A DNA stretch of 64,000 bases from Psychrobacillus soli (GTDB lineage Bacteria; Bacillota; Bacilli; Bacillales_A; Planococcaceae): NCBI RefSeq assembly GCF_006861775.1, contig NZ_VDGG01000001.1:1-64000 (forward strand), given 5' to 3'. Numbering within the stretch: position 1 is the first letter of the stretch; each line of letters begins with the position of its first letter. Of the stretch, positions 17,721-26,147 are shown piece after piece. The position numbers and the translations under genes are program-made. Under the pieces are notes generated by a model. The model was not told the origin of the DNA and made no database searches. It saw only the letters and a program-made list of their open reading frames with translations.

Positions 17721-18896
17721 ATGATTAATCTACTAAATAAAAATGTGAAAGATATAGAATTATCGGGAATACGTAAAATTTCTAATAAGATAGACCGCTC
17801 ACCGGATATTGTAAACCTGACATTTGGGCAACCTAATTTTCCAACACCTGACTATATTAAAACAGTAGGAATAAAAGCGATTGAAGAAAATAAAACTGCC
17901 TATACAGAGACAGCAGGATTATTTGAATTGCGCCAAGCGGCATGTGATTATGTTCAAAATCTTTACGGTTTATCGTATAATCCGGAAGATGAAGTAATCA
18001 TCACAACTGGAGCGAGTGAAGCTTTAGACATCGCTTTCCGCACAATCCTTGAAGAAGGATCGGAAGTAATCTTACCTGCTCCTGTCTATCCGGGATATGA
18101 CCCACTCATAAAATTATGTAATGGTGTTTCTGTGTTTGTTGACACGACAGAAAATGATTTTAAAATGACTGCCTCTTTAATAGAAAAGCATATAACTGAC
18201 AAAACTCGCTGTATTGTATTGCCATACCCGAATAATCCATTAGGCTCTATTTTGACTCGAGAAGAAGTACTTGAGATTGGTCAATTACTTGAGGATAAAA
18301 AAATATTCATTTTGGCTGATGAGATCTACAGTGAATTAGTTTTCGATGAAGAACATTTTTCTATAGGATCCATTCCAAGTTTGAAAGATAAAACAATTAT
18401 CATCAACGGTCTTTCAAAATCACATTCCATGACTGGATGGCGCATCGGTTTTGCATTCGCTCCCTCCTATTTAATCGACCAGTTCTATAAGGTACATTCT
18501 TTTAACTCTGTTTGTGCAAGCACTATCAGTCAATATGCTGCAGTGGAGGCATTGAAACAAGGTACATTTACAGAAGAAATAATCGCAATGAAAAAAGAAT
18601 ACAAAGGTAGAAAAGATTATGCATATAATCGTCTTAAAAAAATGGAGTTAGAGGTCGTTGAACCAAAAGGTGCATTTTATATTTTTCCTTCTATCAAAAA
18701 TACAGGTTTAACTTCAGAAGATTTTGCAATGAAACTACTTGAGCAGGAAAAAGTTGCCGTCATACCTGGTAATGCATTTTCTCACTTTGGAGAAGGATAT
18801 ATTCGAATATCGTTTGCTCAATCAATGGAAGAATTGGAAAAAGGACTAGATGGAATCGAACGTTTTTTATCTTCCATTAAATCACTGACTTTATAG
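17721..18896 (+). CDS. patA: class I/II aminotransferase (PatA-like)
   Basis: A 391-residue PLP enzyme of fold type I with the Schiff-base Lys233 in NGLSKSHSMTGWRIG, PYPNNPLG and LADEIYSEL. Its whole sequence closely resembles B. subtilis aminotransferase A (PatA), including FRTIL and APVYPGY. It moves an amino group between an amino acid and a 2-oxo acid; the donor is not known here. It lies directly downstream of the IclR gene and would link an amino substrate with the oxo and hydroxy acids handled by the neighbouring Ldh and GlcD-type enzymes. Confidence 0.88.
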   Translation: MINLLNKNVKDIELSGIRKISNKIDRSPDIVNLTFGQPNFPTPDYIKTVGIKAIEENKTAYTETAGLFELRQAACDYVQNLYGLSYNPEDEVIITTGASEALDIAFRTILEEGSEVILPAPVYPGYDPLIKLCNGVSVFVDTTENDFKMTASLIEKHITDKTRCIVLPYPNNPLGSILTREEVLEIGQLLEDKKIFILADEIYSELVFDEEHFSIGSIPSLKDKTIIINGLSKSHSMTGWRIGFAFAPSYLIDQFYKVHSFNSVCASTISQYAAVEALKQGTFTEEIIAMKKEYKGRKDYAYNRLKKMELEVVEPKGAFYIFPSIKNTGLTSEDFAMKLLEQEKVAVIPGNAFSHFGEGYIRISFAQSMEELEKGLDGIERFLSSIKSLTL

Positions 18897-18990
18897 ATTT
18901 TTGTACTTCTAATATTGGAAAGAATAATGGATTTAGAGTGGTTTTATAAGCTGTTTATTAGAAATTATAATAATTAGAGGGTGTTTTAGG

Positions 18991-20352
18991 ATGTTTATTC
19001 ACAAACTCAAAGAGCGTCTCGGAAACGATAAAGTTAGCCAAAATGAAAACGAATTGTTCCGTCATAGCCACGATGAATCTTTTCATCAACCAGTAGAACC
19101 GGATGTTGTCTGCTTTCCCACTGGACGACAAGACGTTGAAGCGATTATGGAAGTAGCACGGGAGAATAATGTATCCGTAACACCATTTGGCGCTGGATCG
19201 GGTTTAGAGGGACAAGCGATTCCAGTAAATAAAGGTATTTCTATTAACTTCGAAAATATGAATAACGTAGTAAACTTTTCACCAGAAGATTTAAAGATTA
19301 CTGTTCAGCCGGGAATCACACGATTACAATTAAATAAATTTGTAAATCGACACGGCTTGATGTTTCCAATCGATCCGGGTGCAGATGCTTCGATTGGTGG
19401 AATGGTGGCCACGAATGCTAGTGGCACAACAGCCGTACGCTATGGGTCTATGAGGGATCAACTACTCGATTTAGAAGTTGTGTTAGCTAATGGGACAGTA
19501 ATTCATACAGGTTCACATGCTAAAAAGTCATCTTCTGGCTACCATTTAAACGGCCTATTTGCTGGATCCGAAGGCACATTAGGTATCATTACTGAAATTA
19601 CTTTACGGCTTCATGGTATTCCAGAACATACTATTGCTGCACGGTGCACATTTCATACACCGAAAGCATGTGCAGAAGCAGCTAAAATAATATTACAAAG
19701 TGGTATTCCCGTGATGCGCATGGAGCTAGTTGATGCAGATAGTATTTCACAAGTGAATACCTATGGAGACTATAACCTTCCAGTTGCCCACTCCCTATTT
19801 TTTGAATTTGCAGGCATGAAGACTTCGGTTGAAGAAGAGGCAAGGCTTGTAGAACAATTAATGCGGGAACTTGATTGCGAAAACTGGGATGTCGCAAGCG
19901 ATTCTAAGGAGCGGATCGAGCTTTGGAAAGCACGTCATGAAATGGCTTACGCATACCAACATGTAAAAGGAATGGCCAATACAGGAGCAGATGTGTGTGT
20001 CCCCATATCAAGACTCCCAGAACTTATTGAATATGCGCGTGAATTAATTGATGAAAGCGGATTGAGCGGTGGTGTGTTAGGCCATGTCGGCGATGGGAAC
20101 TTCCATACAATTGTCCTTTATGACCCAAATGTGGAGGGTGAATTAGAAAAGGCGGAGTATACGAATGAAGCACTTGCAATAAGAGCCATCGAAGTTGGTG
20201 GAACATGTACAGGTGAACATGGTGTCGGGCTTGGTAAGAGGAAATTCCAAGAAAGAGAACATGGTGCAGCGGTAGTTATTATGAAACAAATGAAGCAAAT
20301 GCTCGATCCTGAAGGATTATTAAATCCTGGGAAAATTTTTTTCGAAGATTAA
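18991..20352 (+). CDS. FAD-linked 2-hydroxyacid oxidase/dehydrogenase (GlcD type)
   Basis: A 453-residue enzyme of the FAD-binding PCMH/FAD-oxidase-C family. The flavin segment PFGAGSGLEGQAIP and GADASIGGMVATNASGTTAVRYG are present. The metal-site motif GHVGDGNFH and TCTGEHGVGLGKR are near the C-terminus. Relatives oxidise D-lactate, glycolate or D-2-hydroxyglutarate. GlcE/GlcF partners are absent, which favours a single-subunit D-lactate-dehydrogenase-type enzyme. ATG follows GAGGG. It is the last gene before a strong terminator. Confidence 0.88.
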   Translation: MFIHKLKERLGNDKVSQNENELFRHSHDESFHQPVEPDVVCFPTGRQDVEAIMEVARENNVSVTPFGAGSGLEGQAIPVNKGISINFENMNNVVNFSPEDLKITVQPGITRLQLNKFVNRHGLMFPIDPGADASIGGMVATNASGTTAVRYGSMRDQLLDLEVVLANGTVIHTGSHAKKSSSGYHLNGLFAGSEGTLGIITEITLRLHGIPEHTIAARCTFHTPKACAEAAKIILQSGIPVMRMELVDADSISQVNTYGDYNLPVAHSLFFEFAGMKTSVEEEARLVEQLMRELDCENWDVASDSKERIELWKARHEMAYAYQHVKGMANTGADVCVPISRLPELIEYARELIDESGLSGGVLGHVGDGNFHTIVLYDPNVEGELEKAEYTNEALAIRAIEVGGTCTGEHGVGLGKRKFQEREHGAAVVIMKQMKQMLDPEGLLNPGKIFFED

Positions 20353-20402
20353 AGTTTGACAACTTTTCTCTATTCATTTCGGTAATTCACAAACTAGATA
20401 TA

Positions 20403-20453
20403 ATATGCAGTTTCCACAATGTAGAAAAGTTGTGGGACTGCATATTTTTTTTG
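20403..20453 (+). terminator. terminator of the iclR-patA-glcD unit
   Basis: A stem of ATATGCAGT..CCACAA against TTGTGG..ACTGCATAT is followed by eight T residues on the plus strand, 50 bases after the oxidase stop. Confidence 0.85.
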
Positions 20454-20487
20454 TAGATTATTAGAAATTTACAGGAAAGACAATATA

Positions 20488-20575
20488 GCTGTTTTTTTTC
20501 TTAGGGATTTCGAGAGCATCTGTGAAGGATGTAATCCCTCCTAATGGATCAGACTATTCTAAATTCGTGAAAAAC
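20488..20575 (-). pseudogene. relic of an iron alcohol dehydrogenase gene
   Basis: Read on the minus strand, this stretch encodes GITSFTDALEIPK, matching GITSFTEELEIPK in the alcohol dehydrogenase at 10193-11353. The DNA between 20500 and 20545 is also visibly similar to 10338-10383. A stop codon lies just upstream in frame and the similarity fades on both sides, so only a fragment remains. It suggests that a second ADH gene once stood between glcD and the sigma-54 regulator. Confidence 0.6.
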
Positions 20576-20627
20576 AGGTATACTAATAGATGTTTAGTCT
20601 ATCGATATAGTGAAACGGGGTGAGCAT

Positions 20628-22400
20628 TTGCTGCAAAGAAAGTTACAGGAGTTAGTTGTAGATAAGTGGATGTTACAACTTGCAAATACTCCTAGATTAA
20701 GTGATTCAGTTATGGATACAGCAATAGCACTTACAAAAATGAATGTAGATTGTCTTCCTATTTTAGGAGATTCCAAGAATCCTATTGGAATTATAACGAA
20801 CAGAATGTTATTGGATGCATTTATTCATGGTGGTCACGACGAACCCATTTTCAAGTACATGTCTAGAGAAGATTTTTCTATTATTTGTTCGGATGATTCC
20901 CTTTTGGATATTTATAAATTACCTTATCAATACTTTCTTGTTGTGAATAAGGAACATATATTGGTTGGAATGTTAACAAAGAATGAAATTATGAAAGGTC
21001 TTTCTATTTATATAGAAGGAATTAATCAAGACTTACATACTACTGACATATTGGATATCATTCTAAACAGTGCCTATGAGGGTGTAGCAGTTGTTGATAA
21101 GGATGGAATTATTGTTGAATTTAATGAAGCTTACAGTCGATTTATAGGTGTAGATAAAAAAGACGCTATTGGTCGTCCTGTTTCGGAAGTTATCGACAAT
21201 ACTAATCTGCATCATACAGTGAAATCTGGAATTTCAGAACGAGGTGTCATTCAATATATTCAAGGCCAACCAATGGTAGTTCACCGTATCCCATTGTGGA
21301 AGGACGGAGAGTTGGTTGGAGCTGTTGGCATGTTGATTTTTGAAGGTGTGACAGAGCTTTACCGAATTTATGAACGTTTTCTTGAAAAAACTGTACAGAA
21401 CCGGAAGATTAACAGTCAAAAGCTTTTTCAAAATACAAAAGTAAGCAATTCAACTATAGAACAAATCATTGGTACAAGTGAATCTGTTGCAAATCTTAAA
21501 CGTATGACGAGAAAAGTGGCTAAAACGGAAGCGACAGTTTTAATTACGGGAGAAAGCGGTACAGGGAAGGAAATGTTTGCACATAGCATTCATGATCTTA
21601 GTCATTACAATCAAGGTCCTTTTATAAGTGTAAACTGTGGTGCAATTCCTGAACATTTGTTTGAATCAGAGTTATTTGGCTATGAAGAAGGTGCTTTTAC
21701 TGGTGCAAAAAAAGGTGGAAAACCTGGCAAATTTGAATTGGCTGAATCTGGCACAATATTTCTAGATGAAATTGGTGAAATGCCGCAAATGATGCAAACA
21801 AAATTGCTTCGAGTCTTACAGGAAAAGATGTTTGAACGAGTTGGAGGTGTTAAACAAATCCAATTAAAAGCAAGAGTAGTGACAGCAACGAATCGGAATT
21901 TGAAGGAAATGGTTTTGTCGGGCACTTTTCGGGAGGATTTATATTATCGAATAAATGTAATTGAACTTACTATCCCACCGCTGAGAAAGAGACAGGAGGA
22001 TGTTCCAATTCTAATTGCTCATTTCTTGACAGACATATGTAAAAAATATGAGATGGCGGAAAAAGAAATTACAGGTGAGGCAATTTCATCTTTAATGGGC
22101 TATGAATGGTATGGAAACATACGGGAACTTGCAAATATCATTGAAAAGGTAGTGATCTTAACAGAGGGAAATATAATTGATTCACACCATCTTCCAAATT
22201 ATATTAAGCGTCAGCATTTTTCTCCTATTCCTACTCTATCTCCCATTAATCAATTGAAAAAAGAAGAGGACAATAAAGAAAAAGAAATGATTGTACAATC
22301 ATTGGAAGAGTCAGCAGGAAATAAATCAAAAGCAGCCGATAAACTGGGAATTCACCGTACGACGTTATACAAAAAGTTAAAAAAACACGGCTTGCAGTAA
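20628..22400 (+). CDS. sigma-54-dependent transcriptional activator with CBS and PAS domains
   Basis: About 590 residues. An N-terminal pair of CBS-like segments (VDCLPILGDSKNPIGIITNRMLL, YFLVVNKEHILVGMLTKNEI) is followed by a PAS domain (ILNSAYEGVAVVDKDGIIVEFNEAYSRFIG). The AAA+ domain has Walker A GESGTGKE (308-315), the sigma-54 contact loop GAFTGA (355-360) and Walker B TIFLDEIGE. A Fis-type HTH follows (NKSKAADKLGIHRTTLYKKLKKHG). The TTG at 20628 follows GGGGTGAG; a GTG six codons earlier has no ribosome site. It should activate the -24/-12 promoter at 22497 driving the next two genes. The CBS pair suggests an adenylate-type ligand. Confidence 0.92.
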   Translation: MLQRKLQELVVDKWMLQLANTPRLSDSVMDTAIALTKMNVDCLPILGDSKNPIGIITNRMLLDAFIHGGHDEPIFKYMSREDFSIICSDDSLLDIYKLPYQYFLVVNKEHILVGMLTKNEIMKGLSIYIEGINQDLHTTDILDIILNSAYEGVAVVDKDGIIVEFNEAYSRFIGVDKKDAIGRPVSEVIDNTNLHHTVKSGISERGVIQYIQGQPMVVHRIPLWKDGELVGAVGMLIFEGVTELYRIYERFLEKTVQNRKINSQKLFQNTKVSNSTIEQIIGTSESVANLKRMTRKVAKTEATVLITGESGTGKEMFAHSIHDLSHYNQGPFISVNCGAIPEHLFESELFGYEEGAFTGAKKGGKPGKFELAESGTIFLDEIGEMPQMMQTKLLRVLQEKMFERVGGVKQIQLKARVVTATNRNLKEMVLSGTFREDLYYRINVIELTIPPLRKRQEDVPILIAHFLTDICKKYEMAEKEITGEAISSLMGYEWYGNIRELANIIEKVVILTEGNIIDSHHLPNYIKRQHFSPIPTLSPINQLKKEEDNKEKEMIVQSLEESAGNKSKAADKLGIHRTTLYKKLKKHGLQ

Positions 22401-22434
22401 TCCTTCAGTGTAGATTAAAAGCAACATCTTCTAC

Positions 22435-22463
22435 AAAAGTGTAGCTCATTAGCTACACTTTTT
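22435..22463 (+). terminator. terminator of the activator gene, possible activator site
   Basis: A stem AAAAGTGTAGCT/AGCTACACTTTT runs into six T residues on the plus strand, 35 bases after the activator stop. The symmetric GTGTAGCT..AGCTACAC lies about 50 bases upstream of the -24 element and could also act as a binding site for the Fis-type HTH, which is an inference. Confidence 0.8.
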
Positions 22464-22496
22464 TATATGAGCCCCTACAATATAGCGTTCTATAAC

Positions 22497-22514
22497 TTGG
22501 CATCATTCTTGCAT
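22497..22514 (+). promoter_or_regulatory. sigma-54 (-24/-12) promoter
   Basis: TTGGCATCATTCTTGCAT has the invariant GG and GC at the correct 10-base spacing and agrees with TGGCAC-N5-TTGCA except at one base. It lies 34 bases upstream of the alcohol dehydrogenase start and just after the gene for a sigma-54 activator. Confidence 0.85.
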
Positions 22515-22547
22515 ATTAATCTATGAAAAGAATGGGAGGTAATTTAA

Positions 22548-23747
22548 TTGGACAAACATGTTGTTTTTCGTACGCCACAAACAATTCATTATGGTCGAAA
22601 AGCGTTTGAAAAAGTGGGTGAGGAAACGTTAGCCAGAGGGAAAAAAGCATTAATCATCAGTGATAAAGTGATGGAAAGACTAGGTTATATAGAAGAATGT
22701 AGAAATTTGCTTTTGAATATGAAAGTTGAAAGTGCTTCCTATACTGGAGTTGACTCTGAACCAACAGATGTTTATGTAGCGGAATCACTTGAAATTTTTA
22801 AAAAGGAAAACTGCGATGTAGTCATTTCCCTTGGCGGAGGAAGCTGTATTGACACAGCAAAGGCAATTTCAGTGTTAGCAACCAATGGTGGTTACATAGG
22901 GGATTACATGGGTGGCAAAAAGCTTGCTGATAAGCAACCCATCCCCCATATTTCTATTCCGACAACTGCCGGAACTGGTTCAGAGGCAACAGATGTCACC
23001 ATTATTACGAATACAACCAATGACGTAAAAATGATGATTAAGCAACCCACATTTATGCCGGAAGTTGCTATTGTCGATCCATTATTGACCCTCTCTTCTC
23101 CAAAGGGTGTTACAGCAGCTACAGGTGTTGATGCACTAAGTCATGCAATAGAGGCATATTTATCGAAAAAGGCACAGCCAATGACCGATATGCTTGCACT
23201 CTCCGCTATAGAAAAAATAGTAAAAAACTTAAAAACTACCTTTGAAGATGGGAAAAACATCGATGCAAGAGAAGCAATGTCTCTAGGATCTCTCCAAGCT
23301 GGAATGGCTTTTAGCAATGCATCTGTTTGTCTTGTCCATGGGATGTCCAGACCAATCGGTGCATTATTTCATGTCCCACATGGTATATCCAATGCCATGC
23401 TACTGCCTGCTGTTCTTGAATTCAGTATAGATGCCTGTATTGAACGCTTAGCTGATTTGGCTAGAATATTTAAACCTGATTGCGGTAACCTTTCCAATAA
23501 AGAGGCTGCTGAGCTTGCTGTATACGAAGTCAAAAAACTTTGTCAGGAACTAGAGATTCCTAATTTAAAAGGTTGGGGTATTCAACCGGAGGCATTTAAA
23601 AATGCAATTAGCAAAATGGCAGAAGATGCATTGGCAAGTGGCAGTCCAAATAACAATCCAAAAGTACCTACCAAACAAGAAATCGAAGAACTTTATGAAG
23701 TCTGCTTCGACTATCAATTCAGCTCAGAAAGTATGGTAGCAAAATAA
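22548..23747 (+). CDS. iron-containing alcohol dehydrogenase
   Basis: A 399-residue group III alcohol dehydrogenase with GGGSCIDTAK, PTTAGTGSEAT, and the metal-ligand segments DALSHAIEAY and LVHGMSRPIGALFHVPHGISNA. The last block is typical of the branch with 1,3-propanediol and 4-hydroxybutyrate dehydrogenases. It starts at TTG behind GGGAGG. It is followed 29 bases later by the aldehyde dehydrogenase gene, and both lie behind the sigma-54 promoter. It probably oxidises an alcohol or hydroxy acid to the aldehyde used by that enzyme. Confidence 0.9.
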   Translation: MDKHVVFRTPQTIHYGRKAFEKVGEETLARGKKALIISDKVMERLGYIEECRNLLLNMKVESASYTGVDSEPTDVYVAESLEIFKKENCDVVISLGGGSCIDTAKAISVLATNGGYIGDYMGGKKLADKQPIPHISIPTTAGTGSEATDVTIITNTTNDVKMMIKQPTFMPEVAIVDPLLTLSSPKGVTAATGVDALSHAIEAYLSKKAQPMTDMLALSAIEKIVKNLKTTFEDGKNIDAREAMSLGSLQAGMAFSNASVCLVHGMSRPIGALFHVPHGISNAMLLPAVLEFSIDACIERLADLARIFKPDCGNLSNKEAAELAVYEVKKLCQELEIPNLKGWGIQPEAFKNAISKMAEDALASGSPNNNPKVPTKQEIEELYEVCFDYQFSSESMVAK

Positions 23748-23776
23748 AACAGAAAATTTATTAGGAGGTTTTTTCA

Positions 23777-25237
23777 TTGACACAAACAACATTAAAAGTA
23801 CTAAAAAACTATGTAGGTGGTAAATGGATAGAGGCAAATACTGATCAATCACTTGAAGTCTATAATCCAGCAACAGGTGAAGTCATTGCCCATGTCCCAA
23901 TTTCAACGACAAAAGATACAGACTATGCTATTGAGGTTGCCGCAGAAGCATTCAAAACTTGGAAAGATGTCCCCGTTCCAAAACGTGCCCGTATTCTATT
24001 TAAATATCAGCAATTATTAGTAGACAATCATGACGACCTTGCTAGATTAATCACGATAGAGAACGGTAAAAATTTTGCGGAAGCATACGGTGAAGTGCAG
24101 CGCGGAATTGAAAATGTGGAATTCGCTGCAGGTGCCCCAACATTAATGATGGGTGAATCACTTCCATCGATTGCCACCGAGTTGGAATCTGGAATATATC
24201 GCTATCCGATCGGGGTTATTGCTGGGATCACACCATTTAACTTTCCAATGATGGTGCCTTGCTGGATGTTCCCAATGGCTATTGCTACTGGAAATACCTT
24301 TGTTATGAAACCATCAGAACGAACGCCATTACTTGCAAATCGCTTGGCAGAGCTACTGGAAGAAGCAGGATTACCAGAAGGCGTATTTAATATTGTCCAT
24401 GGAGCACATGATGTAGTAAATAGTTTATTGGATCATAAACAAACAGCAGCCATTTCTTTTGTTGGTTCTCAACCTGTTGCTGAGTATGTTTACAAACGAG
24501 GAACTAATAACTTGAAACGTGTTCAGGCACTAGCAGGAGCAAAAAATCACTCCATCGTTTTGAGTGATGCGAATTTAGAAAATGCGACAACTCAAATTAT
24601 GAATGCTGCATTTGGCTCTGCTGGAGAACGTTGTATGGCAGCTTCTGTCGTAGCGGTAGAAGATTCCATAGCGGATGAGTTTATTAAATTACTTACAGAA
24701 AAAGCGAACCAAATTCAGATTGGAAACGGATTGGATGAAGGGATATTCCTTGGACCAGTCATTCGTGACAATCATAAAGCTCGTACACTTGGCTTTATCG
24801 AAAGTGGCGAAAAAGAAGGAGCTAAACTTGTCCGTGATGGTCGTCTAGATGAAGCTGCAAAACAAGAGGGATATTTTGTAGGACCTACTATCTTTGATCA
24901 TGTAACTTCAGAAATGAAAATATGGCAGGAAGAAATTTTTGCGCCAGTATTGTCGATTTCTAGAGTAAAAAACTTGGAAGAGGCAATTGATTTAAGCAAT
25001 CTATCACGTTTTGCGAATGGTGCTTGTATCTTCACCAATGATGGTGGAAGTGTTCGCAAGTTCCGGGAAACAATCGATGCAGGTATGTTAGGAGTAAATA
25101 TTGGCGTTCCCGCTCCAATGGCTTTCTTCCCATTCTCTGGATGGAAAGATTCTTTCTATGGAGATCTGCATGCCAATGGTAAAGATGGAGTGCAATTTTA
25201 CACGCGGAAAAAAGTGATCACTACAAAGTGGGTTTAA
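23777..25237 (+). CDS. mmsA: CoA-acylating methylmalonate-semialdehyde dehydrogenase type (MmsA/IolA)
   Basis: A 486-residue aldehyde dehydrogenase with the MmsA/IolA hallmarks: [14 protein letters not shown] (Asn155), the catalytic Cys286 in GSAGERCMA, and ALAGAKNH in place of the usual ELGG, so the general-base Glu is absent as in CoA-acylating members. The C-terminus has [33 protein letters not shown]. Family members convert malonate or methylmalonate semialdehyde to acetyl- or propionyl-CoA plus CO2. TTG start behind AGGAGG. Pairing with an ADH under sigma-54 control suggests oxidation of a 3-hydroxy acid. Confidence 0.9.
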   Translation: MTQTTLKVLKNYVGGKWIEANTDQSLEVYNPATGEVIAHVPISTTKDTDYAIEVAAEAFKTWKDVPVPKRARILFKYQQLLVDNHDDLARLITIENGKNFAEAYGEVQRGIENVEFAAGAPTLMMGESLPSIATELESGIYRYPIGVIAGITPFNFPMMVPCWMFPMAIATGNTFVMKPSERTPLLANRLAELLEEAGLPEGVFNIVHGAHDVVNSLLDHKQTAAISFVGSQPVAEYVYKRGTNNLKRVQALAGAKNHSIVLSDANLENATTQIMNAAFGSAGERCMAASVVAVEDSIADEFIKLLTEKANQIQIGNGLDEGIFLGPVIRDNHKARTLGFIESGEKEGAKLVRDGRLDEAAKQEGYFVGPTIFDHVTSEMKIWQEEIFAPVLSISRVKNLEEAIDLSNLSRFANGACIFTNDGGSVRKFRETIDAGMLGVNIGVPAPMAFFPFSGWKDSFYGDLHANGKDGVQFYTRKKVITTKWV

Positions 25238-25247
25238 TATTTTGACG

Positions 25248-25284
25248 AAAAGAAACCATGATATTCAGTCGTGGTTTCTTTTCT
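25248..25284 (+). terminator. terminator of the adh-mmsA unit
   Basis: A stem AAAAGAAACCATG/CGTGGTTTCTTTT (one G-U pair) is followed by T-rich sequence 10 bases after the mmsA stop. Confidence 0.8.
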
Positions 25285-25381
25285 CTCTTTACATAGAGAT
25301 AACAGTCAGGCTCCGGAGTTGGATGTTTAATATTAATGGGATGTCGCAAGTTCAATAAGGGACCGCTCCACCGGTCGAGTG

Positions 25382-25558
25382 ATGAGCCGCTACGTCGCTA
25401 ACGCTATTGCAGGGTCTCACACCTTCGAGCAAAATTCCAAAGAATGGCTAAGGGCAATCAAAAAGCTATTGAAAGCAACTAATTTCAGTATGAAAGCCAC
25501 TAAAATCAGCATGAGAGCAACTAAATTGCCGATGAAAGCAACTAATTTCTTACAATAG
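25382..25558 (+). CDS. questionable 58-codon frame with heptad MKATNFS repeats
   Basis: An ATG-started frame inside repeat copy B ends in four tandem heptads of the type MKATNFS, MKATKIS and MRATKLP. The heptads come from a 21-base DNA repeat, which keeps the frame automatically. In copy C the heptad part is still open but the upstream part is broken by an insertion and stops. No ribosome site is evident. It may be a coincidence of the repeat rather than a gene. Confidence 0.2.
   Translation: MSRYVANAIAGSHTFEQNSKEWLRAIKKLLKATNFSMKATKISMRATKLPMKATNFLQ
25469..25552 (+). repeat. four 21-base tandem repeats
   Basis: Four consecutive units of ATGAAAGCAACTAATTTCAG(T) with a few substitutions each. 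The same four units occur inverted at 48299-48382. Confidence 0.85.
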
Positions 25559-26056
25559 CAAGTTTACTTGTATTGAGACGACCATGGTTTCGTCATATTA
25601 TAGAAATAATATGACGAAAAGCCCGCCGATTTTGCCTGGCTGGCATCTGCTCGACTAATTTGTCGTGTTCCAAGGCAAGATTGTCTCGTTCAACCACTTA
25701 TTGTTAATATCGGACACTGATAAATTAGTGTTTTTCCATTGATTTTCGCTGGAGTGCGGCGACTCCGAAGGAGGCCCAATAGGAGGTTGGTCACAAAGGC
25801 GTTGCCACACGATGTGGCGTTCTTAGCCTTTGTTCCTCTGTGTGAGTAAGATGAGACTTCACAACTACACGGCGGTGAAGGCTCATCACTCACCCCACGG
25901 AAAGCGTCCGTCCTGCAGCGGAAATCACAGTGGATCCTAATAGAGCAATATACAGCGCAGTATCCCCCTATACTGCCTTCGATTAAAAAGTGACTAAACT
26001 TAATTACATTACAAGTGAAAATTTATCCACAGATATAGCATTTTAAATTTCCAAAA

Positions 26057-26094
26057 CAAAAAAATAACCACCTCTCTAATTTTGAGAAGTGGTT
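26057..26094 (-). terminator. terminator of the M20 amidohydrolase gene
   Basis: Arms AACCACTTCTC and GAGAGGTGGTT on the minus strand are followed by seven T residues, about 55 bases after the stop at 26148. Repeat copy B begins directly behind the T-tract. Confidence 0.8.
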
Positions 26095-26147
26095 CTATCT
26101 TTACTTATTTATTGAGGTGAGAATTATTTACTCACTCACTTATTTCC

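Larger units (their letters stand above)
25330..26056 (+). repeat. dispersed intergenic repeat, copy B (about 700 bases)
   Basis: This noncoding region matches 47885-48530 in inverted orientation over most of its length. Shared blocks include CCGCTACGTCGCTAACGCT, a four-unit 21-base tandem repeat, GATTTTCGCTG..GCGGCGACTCC, and GGCGTTGCCACACGATGTGG followed by CGTTCTTAGCCTTTGTTCC. Its last 200 bases match copy A at 1-227. It lies between two converging transcription units, bounded on one side by the mmsA terminator and on the other by the T-tract of the amidohydrolase terminator. Confidence 0.75.

Noticed and set aside
25330-26056. Insertion sequence with transposase in the long repeat
   Set aside because: No transposase-like frame exists in any copy, and terminal inverted repeats could not be identified.
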